A DNA stretch of 35,575 nt from CAZBLK01 sp964492715 (GCA_964492715.1 CAZBLK010000026.1:1-35575), one strand, 5' to 3'; shown: positions 14,505-22,504, counted from the stretch's first letter. Translations and numbers: made by a program. Notes: generated by a model not told the origin, from the sequence alone.

Positions 14505-14660
14505 GTCATATAACTTCAAAATCAGCCAAATACAACGGCTTTTTTTCCGTATAACTTCGCTGTCGTCAGTCGCAATACAACTTTGGGTATTGCTCCTTCC
14601 TCCGCATTGTTATACGAAAAAACGCTCGCCGTATTTGCCAGTTTTAAAGTCAAATGACTA
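14505..14660. mobile_element. MITE-like fold-back element D between pcrA and yhaM
   Basis: The two halves of this roughly 156-bp stretch are inverted copies. GTCATATAACTTCAAAATC matches the reverse of the right edge (GTCATTTGACTTTAAAACT). GCCAAATAC pairs with GTATTTGCC, CCGTATAAC with GTTATACGA, and GCAATAC with GTATTGC near the centre. It occupies the gap between the pcrA stop codon and the yhaM ribosome binding site almost exactly. Its ends are unlike elements A, B, C or E. A long hairpin here could affect readthrough from pcrA into yhaM. Confidence 0.65.
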
Positions 14661-14676
14661 TAAAAGCCAAATAGCT

Positions 14677-16902
14677 TTAAACCTTGCTTAGTTTCGACAA
14701 ATGCGCCATAAACTTCTTTTCTGAAAGCCCAGGAAACTCAACTGTAACCTCGTAGTCTGCTCCAGCAGGTTTAATGTCTTTTACAATTCCTACGCCATAC
14801 TTCATTTGGCGAACACTGTCACCAACTTGAAAGTCCAGTTTAATAGCTTTAGGCCCTGGCATTGCTGTAGCTGAATAATTTTTTGCTCCAAAGCTTAGCT
14901 CCATGCTGTTTTTGGTTTTATGTATTTCAGCAAATTGTGAAACACCAGTGCGTTCAACTTTTGGCTTTTGAACTACCTTTTGTGTTTCCTCCTCAAAGCA
15001 CGTTACTGGCATTTCCTTTAAAAATCGGCTAGGTGCGTTGTAAACAATTTGACCATGCTGAGTTCTTGACTTTGCTGCTGTTAAGTAAAGCCGTTCTCTA
15101 GCCCTAGTAATTGCAACATAGCAAAGGCGGCGTTCTTCTTCTAAATCTTTTAAGTTGCCGCTTGTTACGCTTCGGTAGCTTGGGAAAATGCCTTCCTCGA
15201 AACCAACAACAAAAACAGTTGGAAACTCAAGCCCTTTAGAGCTGTGCATCGTCATAAGCATTACGGCGTTGTCGTCTTCTGTTAAGTTGTCTAGGTCGGA
15301 AACTAAAGAAACTTCTTCAAGAAAAGCTTCAAGCGTTGGCTCGTCAACCGACTTTTCAAACTCGGCAGCTTTTGCTATAAATTCGCCAATGTTGTCAATT
15401 CTGTTTCCTTCTATTATGTCGTCGCCTTCTTTTAATTCTTCCAAATATTTTGTGTCTTCAAGCACTTTGTTAATTAAATCAACAATTGTATGCGTTTTTG
15501 CATACTCCATAAACTCTTTAATTAGTACAACAAAGTCGCTTATATTTTTGGCACGACTGCCTAAACCGCTAACATGTTCAAGCTCATTAAGAGCGTCAAA
15601 AAAAGAGATGTCGTTTGCTGAAGCATAAGCCGCAACCTTTTCAACGCTTGTGTCACCAATTCCTCTTTTTGGCACGTTAATAATGCGAAGCAAAGCAACG
15701 CTGTCATAAGGATTGTACAAAAATTTTAAATAGCTTAAAATATCTTTAATTTCTTTACGGTCGTAAAACCTAACGCCGCCAAAAAGCCTGTAAGGTATTC
15801 CTTTTAAAACAAGCTGCTCTTCAACTGCACGAGAAATAGCGTTGTTACGGTACAAAACAGCATAGTCACTGTACTTTCCACCTTTGCTAACGCCGCTTTC
15901 AACAACCTCTGTAATATATTGTGCTTCCTCACGGTCACTCCCAGCTTTAAAAAACGTTAAGCCGCACCCTTTTTCATTTTCTGTCCAAAGCTTTTTGTGC
16001 TTGCGGCTAATGTTGTTTGCAATTACGGCGTTTGCAGTGTTTAAAATGGTTTGGCTTGAACGGTAGTTTTGTTCCAGCTTTATAACATGTGCGCCTTTAA
16101 AATCTTTTTCAAAGCCCAAAATATTGCCAATGTTTGCGCCACGCCAGCCGTAAATGCTTTGGTCGTCGTCACCAACAACGCATATATTTTTGTATTTTGA
16201 AGAAAGCAAGCGAACAAGCTCGTACTGTGCTGTGCTTGTGTCTTGATATTCGTCTACAAGTAAATATTTAAAACGCTCTTGATACTTTTCAAGAACGTTT
16301 GCAAATTCACGAAAAAGCTTTACAGTGAAAAAAATAATATCATCAAAGTCAAGAGCGTTGTTCTCTTTTAACTTTTTTTGGTAAAGCAAATATATTTTTG
16401 CCATTTGAAGCTGGCGGAAGTCTGCGCCAAACACAGAAATGGCAGCTTCGGGCGAAAGCAAACTGTCTTTAAACGTTCCAATTGCTGCTTGAACAGACTT
16501 CAACGGGAACTGCTTGTCACTTACATTAAGCTCCTTTATGCACTTGCGAAGAAGACGCTCGGAGTCGTCAGCGTCGTAAATGGTAAACCGCTTGTCAAAA
16601 GAAAGGTTTTCAATTTCTGAACGCAAAATGCGCACACATGTAGAGTGAAACGTGCTTACCCAAACACTTTCGCCGTTTTTAATAAGTGCATTTACACGTT
16701 CACGCATTTCTTTTGCAGCTTTGTTTGTGAACGTAAGTGCAAGAATGTTGTAGGGCGAAACACCATTTTCTATAAGGTGAGCAATTCTCACGGTTAAAAC
16801 CCTTGTTTTGCCACTTCCTGCGCCAGCAAGCAAAAGAAGTGGGCCTTCGGTGCAGTTTACGGCCTCCCTCTGCATATTGTTAAGATTATCAAGCAAACTC
16901 AT
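14677..16902 (-). CDS. pcrA: ATP-dependent DNA helicase PcrA (UvrD family)
   Basis: This 741-aa superfamily 1A 3'-5' helicase acts in DNA repair and in removing protein from DNA. Motifs in order: the Q-motif region LNNMQREAV, Walker A LAGAGSGKTRVL (~residues 25-37), LTFTNKAAKEM, Walker B LVDEYQDTS, GDDDQSIYGWRGA, LEQNYRSS, MTMHSSKGLEF and VAITRARERLYL. The C-terminal Tudor-like segment (VGDSVRQMKYGVGIVKDI), which binds RNA polymerase in PcrA, is intact. AAAGGGG precedes the ATG. It is the first gene of the run continuing with yhaM and the split nuclease, though element D lies between. Confidence 0.97.
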   Translation of the reverse strand: MSLLDNLNNMQREAVNCTEGPLLLLAGAGSGKTRVLTVRIAHLIENGVSPYNILALTFTNKAAKEMRERVNALIKNGESVWVSTFHSTCVRILRSEIENLSFDKRFTIYDADDSERLLRKCIKELNVSDKQFPLKSVQAAIGTFKDSLLSPEAAISVFGADFRQLQMAKIYLLYQKKLKENNALDFDDIIFFTVKLFREFANVLEKYQERFKYLLVDEYQDTSTAQYELVRLLSSKYKNICVVGDDDQSIYGWRGANIGNILGFEKDFKGAHVIKLEQNYRSSQTILNTANAVIANNISRKHKKLWTENEKGCGLTFFKAGSDREEAQYITEVVESGVSKGGKYSDYAVLYRNNAISRAVEEQLVLKGIPYRLFGGVRFYDRKEIKDILSYLKFLYNPYDSVALLRIINVPKRGIGDTSVEKVAAYASANDISFFDALNELEHVSGLGSRAKNISDFVVLIKEFMEYAKTHTIVDLINKVLEDTKYLEELKEGDDIIEGNRIDNIGEFIAKAAEFEKSVDEPTLEAFLEEVSLVSDLDNLTEDDNAVMLMTMHSSKGLEFPTVFVVGFEEGIFPSYRSVTSGNLKDLEEERRLCYVAITRARERLYLTAAKSRTQHGQIVYNAPSRFLKEMPVTCFEEETQKVVQKPKVERTGVSQFAEIHKTKNSMELSFGAKNYSATAMPGPKAIKLDFQVGDSVRQMKYGVGIVKDIKPAGADYEVTVEFPGLSEKKFMAHLSKLSKV

Positions 16903-16935
16903 AAAAATTCCCCTTTAAGACTAAGCAGTGAATAC

Positions 16936-17032
16936 AGCAATTCCGAAAATGATTTATATAAGCCTCAGCATATTTTCACATTGAAGCGTTCGTAAAAACA
17001 CTTCGCTTCTATGAATACTTTCTGGAATTGCT
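16936..17032. repeat. AGCAATTCC-ended palindrome, copy C4 (divergent core)
   Basis: AGCAATTCC (16936-16944) and GGAATTGCT (17024-17032) are perfect 9-bp terminal inverted repeats with the same end sequence as copies C1-C3. The centre differs: it holds GAAGCG..CGCTTC instead of the GCCAAAC hairpin. It may be a distant relative, or an independent element mobilised by the same ends. It lies between the pcrA start and element E. Confidence 0.55.
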
Positions 17033-17040
17033 TTAGTATT

Positions 17041-17182
17041 TAGAGCTTATACCTAAATTAAAAATCTCGTCATTTTCCTTTCAAGTTGCACAATACTTGG
17101 TTAGCGGCTACTCACCGCTTCATAGCCTTGTGCAATTTGACGACCGAAACTGACTTCGTGTTCAATTAGGGATAAGCTCTTA
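17041..17182. mobile_element. MITE-like fold-back element E downstream of siaC
   Basis: The left arm TAGAGCTTATACCTAAATT matches the reverse complement of the right edge AATTAGGGATAAGCTCTTA with few changes. The arms continue pairing inward through GTCATTTTC/GAAACTGAC and TTGCACAA/TTGTGCAA to a central AGCGG-CTACTCA-CCGCT hairpin. It is a near-complete palindrome of about 142 bp with no coding capacity. Together with copy C4 it fills most of the 398-bp gap between pcrA and siaC. Confidence 0.65.
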
Positions 17183-17251
17183 ATTCATGCCATTCAATAT
17201 ACATACATTTTACAGGCTAAAAGCAAATTAGTAAAGAAAATATTGTGGATT

Positions 17252-17287
17252 AAACAAAAGTTCGATTAATCAAAAAATTAACCGAAC
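17252..17287 (-). terminator. Probable terminator of the sia operon
   Basis: Downstream of siaC on the minus strand, GTTCGGTTAAT and ATTAATCGAAC form an 11-bp stem with one mismatch (plus-strand arms 17260-17270 and 17277-17287). A T-rich stretch CTTTTGTTTAA follows. The stem is AU-rich, so it may be a modest terminator. Confidence 0.55.
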
Positions 17288-17300
17288 TAAATTTTATATG

Positions 17301-17678
17301 TTATTTATATATCAGTTTAAACTTAACATCAAGGAAATCTTCGGCAAATTCTTCGCCGCATTCTATTATTATATCATTATCAGGGCTGCAAATCCAGTTT
17401 ACTGTAATGTCTTTTCCATCGCCGGCAGCTTGGTCCATCATGTCCAAAATATTCATCAAAAGCTTTGACGTGCTGCTGTTAAAATAAACAAGTTCGCAGT
17501 CGAACACAAGTTTTTCAAAGTCTGTTTTAAGAAAACCTTTTAACCATTCAGTAATTTCGCCGTAAAAGCTTGTTACGTTCTCAGGAAATGATTCGCCTAA
17601 AAACTGCATATATCCAGCTGATTCATCAATTAGCACATAAGGTGTCGAGGTAGATTTTTGTCGTTCCAATTTAAACAT
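17301..17678 (-). CDS. siaC: SiaC-family regulatory phosphoprotein (DUF1987)
   Basis: This 125-aa protein is of the SiaC/DUF1987 type, an anti-sigma-antagonist-like switch. In Pseudomonas, unphosphorylated SiaC binds and activates the diguanylate cyclase SiaD, while SiaB phosphorylates it and SiaA removes the phosphate. Family features are TPYVLIDESAGYMQFLGESFPEN, seen here in blocks, ITEWLKGFL, VYFNSSTSKLLMNIL and ECGEEFAEDF. The FN-S/T-S stretch contains the phosphosite; I recall Thr68 in Pseudomonas, and Ser68 falls at the same position here, which would remain phosphorylatable. GGAGG precedes the ATG, 27 bp after siaB. It is the last gene of the operon. Confidence 0.9.
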   Translation of the reverse strand: MFKLERQKSTSTPYVLIDESAGYMQFLGESFPENVTSFYGEITEWLKGFLKTDFEKLVFDCELVYFNSSTSKLLMNILDMMDQAAGDGKDITVNWICSPDNDIIIECGEEFAEDFLDVKFKLIYK

Positions 17679-17705
17679 AGCAAGGCCTCCAAATTATAAA
17701 TAAAA

Positions 17706-18269
17706 CTATACGTCAACTGTTACATACAATGAAAAAAAGGAATGTTCTTCATCAATTTCAACAAACTCATAAGCCATTGGATAGTTTGAACGCCTTGCAA
17801 TTTCGATAAACCCAAGCCCAGCACCTTTGCTTGTAGGCTCGTTTTCTTCTCTCCGTTTTTTGCGGTAATACTGTTTAAGCTCGTCTTTGTTCAAGCTGTT
17901 TATGTACTCTATTTTTGAAGTAAGGCGCTCAATTTCACTTTTACAAACAAGGTTTCCGCAATTAATAAAATATTTATTTTCATGCGAGCCTAAAACAAAA
18001 ATTCCATGTGTAACTTCAACTTCGGTGTGTGCTCTTTCATCTACAGCAGTTTGGCGGTCGGCAGAATAGTTTAACATGTTTTGCATCTGCTCGATAAAAA
18101 TTGAAAAAATGGATTGGGTAGCAGAAAAACCTATTTCATCTGCTTCAAGCCTTTTTCTGAGAGTAAGGGCAATTCCCTCGACGCCTGCTTGGACAATTGG
18201 TCCGCAGTAACTAATGGTAATGCTTTTTTCAGAAACTAGGTTGTAAAACTCGTACAAACCTGATTTCAT
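17706..18269 (-). CDS. siaB: SiaB-family protein kinase (DUF6272)
   Basis: This 187-aa protein matches the SiaB family, GHKL-type kinases that phosphorylate SiaC. Visible signatures are the N-box-like IFIEQMQNMLNYSAD (~residues 57-71) and the glycine-rich lid SKGAGLGFIEIARRS (~residues 147-161), with the basic YYRKKRREE stretch between them. It has no TM segment, so it should be cytoplasmic. Its ATG overlaps the TGA of siaD (ATGA at 18269-18266), so the two are coupled. Function is inferred from family and from the neighbouring siaA, siaC and siaD. Confidence 0.9.
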   Translation of the reverse strand: MKSGLYEFYNLVSEKSITISYCGPIVQAGVEGIALTLRKRLEADEIGFSATQSIFSIFIEQMQNMLNYSADRQTAVDERAHTEVEVTHGIFVLGSHENKYFINCGNLVCKSEIERLTSKIEYINSLNKDELKQYYRKKRREENEPTSKGAGLGFIEIARRSNYPMAYEFVEIDEEHSFFSLYVTVDV

Positions 18270-19003
18270 TCTAAGTCACCGTCCTCTAATTCTAAATAAG
18301 TAAATTGATTTCTGCCATTGTTTTTTGAGGTATATAAAGCTTCGTCGGCACGCTTTACGAAAACATCTGTCGTGTGAGTGTGCTTCGGAACAGCAGAAGT
18401 TACTCCAACTGAAACAGTTACAAATTTACTAGCAGCATTATTACTGTGCGGAATTTTCATATCTAAAACATTGTTTAAAACCTTTTCCGCAATTGACAAA
18501 GCACCAAGCTTTTCAGTGTTTGGTAAAATTATTATAAATTCCTCACCACCGTAGCGTGCAACAATATCGTCTGCTCTATGGGCTGTTTTTGTCAAAGCTG
18601 TTGCAACCTTTTTTATACAAATGTCACCATCTTGATGCCCATAAGTATCGTTAAACTTTTTGAAAAAATCAATATCAAGCATTAAAACAGAAATAGGGTG
18701 GTTTGAACGGCTTGCTGTTTTTAAATACTTTTCAAAAATTAAGTTCATGTACCGCCTATTGTAAATCCCAGTTAGTTCATCTACATGAACCTTGTCCATA
18801 AGCTCGTGGTTGTACTGGCTAAGCCCTTCTGTCATTTTGTCGCTTATTTTTGTAATTCTTGTTGCTTGTTTTAGCAGCGACTCATAATGAAATAAAAGCT
18901 GTCTAAATTTAGACTGCTCTACGGCTTGGTCAGGTGATAAGCTTTCTAAGTAGTCTTTTGCTTTTGCCAAACGGTTTCTTTCTAATTCAAAAAGGTCATT
19001 CAA
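18266..19003 (-). CDS. siaD: SiaD-like diguanylate cyclase (GGEEF)
   Basis: This 245-aa soluble protein has an N-terminal helical or coiled-coil region (~1-90) and a GGDEF domain (DELTGIYNRRYMN, SVLMLDIDFFKKFNDTYGH, VARYGGEEF). The GGEEF active site is intact near residue 150. An RADD motif five residues before it is a complete RxxD product-inhibition site, so it should make c-di-GMP with feedback control. The size and layout match Pseudomonas SiaD, which is switched on by SiaC. The start is TTG at 19003 after GGGGTG. In this locus the cyclase lies second, between siaA and siaB, rather than last. Confidence 0.9.
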   Translation of the reverse strand: MNDLFELERNRLAKAKDYLESLSPDQAVEQSKFRQLLFHYESLLKQATRITKISDKMTEGLSQYNHELMDKVHVDELTGIYNRRYMNLIFEKYLKTASRSNHPISVLMLDIDFFKKFNDTYGHQDGDICIKKVATALTKTAHRADDIVARYGGEEFIIILPNTEKLGALSIAEKVLNNVLDMKIPHSNNAASKFVTVSVGVTSAVPKHTHTTDVFVKRADEALYTSKNNGRNQFTYLELEDGDLE

Positions 19004-19049
19004 AAAAACACCCCGTTTTCATATAGTTAAGCTATAGTTAAGCATATTT

Positions 19050-20618
19050 TTAAACCTTAAAGCTAACAAGCGTAATATCGTCACGCTGTTGCTCGTCTTT
19101 TTTGTAATTGTAAAACACTTTCCACAAAACATTTGTTGTTAAATCAAGAGTTAAATTGTTACATTCAAGAATAACTTTATTAAACCTTTTATAGCCAAAA
19201 GGGAGCCTTTTTGAGCCGCCTATTTGGTCAAACAAACCATCTGATGCAATAAAGTACCTGTTGTTTTTGTTTGCTTCAATTGTATTAACTCTAATTTGGT
19301 CGCAGCTTTCTATGCTCATGTTTCCAATTTGAATGCGTTGCCCTCTAAGCGTTTCAACTTCTGAACCGTTGCACACAAAAAGGTGCATGTTTGCAGATGA
19401 AAAAGTAATTCGCCCATCTTTTGATATGTACGCAGCCACCAAGTCAAGCCCATCACTAATTTCTGAAGCGTCAGTTTGGGATTTTACATTTAAAATTTTT
19501 ATTAATTTGCTGTCAAGCTCCCATATAACTTGTTGAGGGTTTTTGTATGTAAGAGAATTTACTACAGTTGAAAGCGTTGACGAAACTATCATTGTCATAA
19601 GTGCGCCAGGAATTCCGTGCCCCGTGCAGTCACAAACTACCAAAAGAACGCCGTCGTCAAATGGATAAAGCTGATAAATGTCGCCGCCAACTTCTTCACG
19701 AGGTTTCCACAAAGTACTGTAATCTGAAAAAAATTTTTCAAACAGTGTGTTTTGCGGCAAAATGTTTCTTTGGATTTTGCTGGCATACGATAAGCTTTCA
19801 TTAATAGTTGAATTTTGGCGCTTTATTTCAGCAAACGCATTTTTTACAGATGTATTCAAAACCTCTGCCACAAGCCCAATTTCGTCTTTTGTGTTTATGT
19901 CAAGCTCAAAGTCGGTGTCGTATGCTGCAATCCGTGAAGCCGCTTCTGTAATTTTCTTTAAAGGTATGTTAATGTTCCGTGAAAGGCGCAATGCAAAAAT
20001 TATGGAGATAAAAAATGTAATACAAACTGCAAATATCATAAAAATAAGTGCCTTTTTTGACTGCACGTCAAGCCGCCTGCTTACTACACGGCCTTGTGAA
20101 ATGTTTAATTGTACAATAGTGTCAAGAAGTTTTATACAGGTGTTTAGCTCAGGGGCACAGCTGTTTATCCACACTGAATAAGCCTCTGCGTTTGAAACTT
20201 CTGTGTTTTCCAAAGCAAGCTCAACAACTTTTTCTCTATGAGCTGTATATAGGCCAAGCGTAGTTCCAAAGTCATACCATAGTTTTTTTGCAGTAATGTC
20301 TGTAATATAAGGAGTTAAAGATTCAATGATTGAATCAACACTTTTTCGCATTTCATAAAGCTTTTGTTCTGCAACTAATTTTTCATTTAATTCGTTAAGA
20401 TAAACTATGTCCATTAAATAAACTCTCGAACTATTCATTTGAAACGCAAGGTTGTTTAGGTCGCCAAGAACAAAGCTGTATTTTTTTAAAGCATCGGTGT
20501 ATTGTTTATTAGAAAATTCCAATACAAATGCGCCAAAAACACCAGACGCACTTCCTATAATAGACACGGTAATAAAAAATAAAGCAAGCCTTTTGCCGAT
20601 TTTCATATTTCTAGTCAT
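19050..20618 (-). CDS. siaA: SiaA-like membrane PP2C/SpoIIE phosphatase with HAMP domain
   Basis: This 522-aa sensor phosphatase carries a TM helix (~residues 8-30), an extracellular four-helix-bundle-like region (~32-188), a second TM (~190-210), a HAMP domain (~211-262) and a SpoIIE-type PP2C domain (~290-520). Metal-binding aspartates are present in VGGDIYQL and in VCDCTGHGIPGALM, with a late ASDGLFDQIGG. The family dephosphorylates Ser/Thr on SiaC-like partners. It heads the operon; siaD begins 46 bp after its stop codon. The ATG has only a weak ribosome binding site. The external signal is unknown. Confidence 0.92.
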   Translation of the reverse strand: MTRNMKIGKRLALFFITVSIIGSASGVFGAFVLEFSNKQYTDALKKYSFVLGDLNNLAFQMNSSRVYLMDIVYLNELNEKLVAEQKLYEMRKSVDSIIESLTPYITDITAKKLWYDFGTTLGLYTAHREKVVELALENTEVSNAEAYSVWINSCAPELNTCIKLLDTIVQLNISQGRVVSRRLDVQSKKALIFMIFAVCITFFISIIFALRLSRNINIPLKKITEAASRIAAYDTDFELDINTKDEIGLVAEVLNTSVKNAFAEIKRQNSTINESLSYASKIQRNILPQNTLFEKFFSDYSTLWKPREEVGGDIYQLYPFDDGVLLVVCDCTGHGIPGALMTMIVSSTLSTVVNSLTYKNPQQVIWELDSKLIKILNVKSQTDASEISDGLDLVAAYISKDGRITFSSANMHLFVCNGSEVETLRGQRIQIGNMSIESCDQIRVNTIEANKNNRYFIASDGLFDQIGGSKRLPFGYKRFNKVILECNNLTLDLTTNVLWKVFYNYKKDEQQRDDITLVSFKV

Positions 20619-21066
20619 AAATACACATCCATTTTGTAAACAATAGTTACACGTAGTAGCCGTACTTTGGGTTTACAGTTTTTACCAGTAATGTATACAT
20701 GAATTGCTAAAAGTATTGTATATGTTTATTGACAACAGTATTATACTTTAAAAAACAAAAAAAAACAACAATTTTGGGAAACACTTCAATATTGATTTCT
20801 TGTTAATATCAAGTTTTATTTATTAATATATTGATTTAGCCTAAAATGAATATCGTTTGCTATAAAATTCTGGATTAGTATGGTAATTAAACTTATCAGT
20901 TAGAATTGATTCTGTTTGTTAATTTAAATAACAACGTAAGTGTATGAATTTAAAGTTTAAAAACGCATTATTCTGTATTTTAAAAACTCAAACAAAATAT
21001 ATACAAAACAAAAAATATGTTGTATACTACCAATTATTATTAATAAAAATTTGGAGGGGCAAATAA
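20619..21066. other. AT-rich divergent intergenic region, siaA / pfkA
   Basis: This 448-bp region lies between divergently read genes and must contain both promoters. On the minus strand a perfect TATAAT occurs at 20745-20740, without a good -35 at normal distance. A plus-strand promoter for pfkA is proposed at 21000-21028. Long A and T runs dominate 20750-20830. I see no ORF, strong hairpin or riboswitch. Confidence 0.5.
21000..21028 (+). promoter_or_regulatory. Candidate sigma-A promoter of pfkA
   Basis: TATACA (21000-21005) and TATACT (21023-21028) are separated by 17 bp, 38 bp before the pfkA ATG. The -10 matches the consensus in 5 of 6 positions and the -35 in 4 of 6. GGAGGGG follows close to the start codon. 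Confidence 0.4.
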
Positions 21067-22164
21067 ATGGACAAAAAGAAGAAGCTTAAAATAGGTGTTT
21101 TAACAGGCGGTGGTGATGCTCCAGGTTTAAACGCTGTAATTTACGCACTTGCACGTACATGTATTACAAGATATGGCTATGAAATGGTTGGTTATAAGTT
21201 TGGTTACAGAGGTCTTTACAACAACGACTTTATTCCGCTTACAATGGAAACTACTTCGGGCATTTTGCACCAAGGCGGAACAATTCTTCAAAGCTCAAAC
21301 AAAGACAATTTGTTTCAATATTTGGTTGAAGAAAACGGCGTAATGGTAAAGCGTGACAAGTCCGACGTTGCAATAGCAAACCTTAAAAAGGAAGGCGTTG
21401 ACGTTTTAGTTGTTTTGGGCGGCGACGGCACGCTTACAAGTGCAAGGGACTTCGCCAGAAAAGGTATAAACGTTATTGGTATTCCAAAAACAATTGACAA
21501 CGACCTTTCTTCAACTGACGTTACTTTTGGTTTTGACACGGCGGTAAGTATAGTTACCGAAAATTTGGGTAGGCTTCATACTACTGCTGCTTCACACAAC
21601 AGAGTTATGGTTGTTGAAGTTATGGGAAGAAGTGCTGGTTGGATTGCACTTCACTCAGGCATTGCAGGTTCTGCCGATGTAATTTTAATTCCCGAAATTC
21701 CTTTTTCGCTTGACGGAGTTGTAAAGAAAATTAAAAGCCGTGACGAAAGCGGCAAGCACTTTACAGTTGTTGTTGTTACAGAAGGTGCAATTCCAAAGGG
21801 TGGCGAGGCAGTTGTCGGCAAAGTTGTTGAGGACAGTCCAGACCCAATTCGCTTTGGCGGAATTGCAGCAAAAATTGCACACGACCTTGAACCGCTTGTT
21901 GACCACGAGGTAAGAAGTGTTTCACTTGGGCACATTCAACGTGGCGGTGAAACTTCACCATACGACAGAGTTCTTTCATGTCGCTATGGATACGCTGCTG
22001 CAAACCTAATTGCAAAGGGCAAGTTTGGAAACATGGTTTGTCTTAAACACGGCAAAATGTCATACGAAAGCCTTGAAACCGTAATTGGAACAACAAAAAC
22101 TGTTGACCCAAGCGGCGAGCTTGTTATGCTTGCTAGAAGCCTTGGCATTAGCTTTGGTGATTAA
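21067..22164 (+). CDS. pfkA: 6-phosphofructokinase, group III type
   Basis: This 365-aa enzyme phosphorylates fructose 6-phosphate at C1 in glycolysis. Motifs are GVLTGGGDAPGLNAVI at the N terminus, GGDGT (118-122), PKTIDND (140-146) with the catalytic Asp, GRSAGWIAL, and the late LGHIQRGGETSPYDR. It is longer than the roughly 320-aa bacterial ATP-PFK and fits the mixed-donor group III. Gly121, at the position of E. coli Gly104, is typical of ATP users. Lys141, at the position of Gly124, is typical of pyrophosphate users. I expect ATP dependence, but the donor should be considered open. GGAGGGG precedes the ATG and a hairpin follows the gene. Confidence 0.95.
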   Translation: MDKKKKLKIGVLTGGGDAPGLNAVIYALARTCITRYGYEMVGYKFGYRGLYNNDFIPLTMETTSGILHQGGTILQSSNKDNLFQYLVEENGVMVKRDKSDVAIANLKKEGVDVLVVLGGDGTLTSARDFARKGINVIGIPKTIDNDLSSTDVTFGFDTAVSIVTENLGRLHTTAASHNRVMVVEVMGRSAGWIALHSGIAGSADVILIPEIPFSLDGVVKKIKSRDESGKHFTVVVVTEGAIPKGGEAVVGKVVEDSPDPIRFGGIAAKIAHDLEPLVDHEVRSVSLGHIQRGGETSPYDRVLSCRYGYAAANLIAKGKFGNMVCLKHGKMSYESLETVIGTTKTVDPSGELVMLARSLGISFGD

Positions 22165-22190
22165 TTGTTTAAAATGGCTAACGCTTAAAA

Positions 22191-22219
22191 AACTTCCCCT
22201 GCCGCTGGTAGGGGAAGTT
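22191..22219 (+). terminator. Terminator-like hairpin after pfkA
   Basis: AACTTCCCCT (22191-22200) and AGGGGAAGTT (22210-22219) form a perfect 10-bp stem with a 9-base loop, 26 bp after the pfkA stop codon. The following sequence TATATATAATT is only partly U-rich. Confidence 0.7.
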
Positions 22220-22504
22220 ATATATAATTGGCTTGAAATAGTTTAAAATAAAACAAGTTTTCTATTTATTCGTATTAATAATAGAAATCAAGAGCCGAAA
22301 AATCTAAAAATTCTCTAAGAAATAGGGTAAAGGGGTTAGCCCCTTGTGGGGTTTTAGGGGCAGAGCCACTATGGTCTTTGTTTTTTTATGTTTTCAAATC
22401 AACTCTTGATTAAAAATACTATTAGGCATCTATATAAAAATTGAAATGCTTGCGGTTTGTTTATTTCAAACCATAATTCAAAAATTTAACTAGAGGTGAA
22501 AATT
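22220..22504. other. Gene-free pfkA-secA spacer
   Basis: The rest of this spacer holds one GC-rich repeat (22325-22387) surrounded by AT-rich sequence and the secA ribosome binding site near its end. No ORF or clear consensus promoter is seen. ATTAAAAATACTATTA around 22410-22426 could contain a weak -10 element. Confidence 0.45.
22325..22387 (+). repeat. GC-rich intergenic repeat F, copy 1
   Basis: GGGTAAAGGGGTTAGCCCC is followed by TTGTGGGGTTTTAGGGGCAG and then GGTCTTTGTTTTT. The same order of blocks recurs at 25117-25177. The GC-rich blocks stand out against the AT-rich surroundings and contain short self-complementary parts (GGGG..CCCC). It is non-coding; the trailing T-run could serve as a terminator. 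Confidence 0.7.

Noticed and set aside
14484..14519. Longer YhaM N terminus starting at TTG 14519
   Set aside because: The extra 12 codons run through the ribosome binding site and the edge of palindrome D, have no site of their own and have no counterpart in the family.
20729..20747. Plus-strand promoter TTGACA..TATACT upstream of pfkA
   Set aside because: The spacing between the hexamers is only 7 bp, and the site lies over 300 bp from the gene.
22496..22504. GTG start for SecA at 22496
   Set aside because: It overlaps the AGAGGTG element, leaving no ribosome binding site; TTG 22505 matches the family N terminus.
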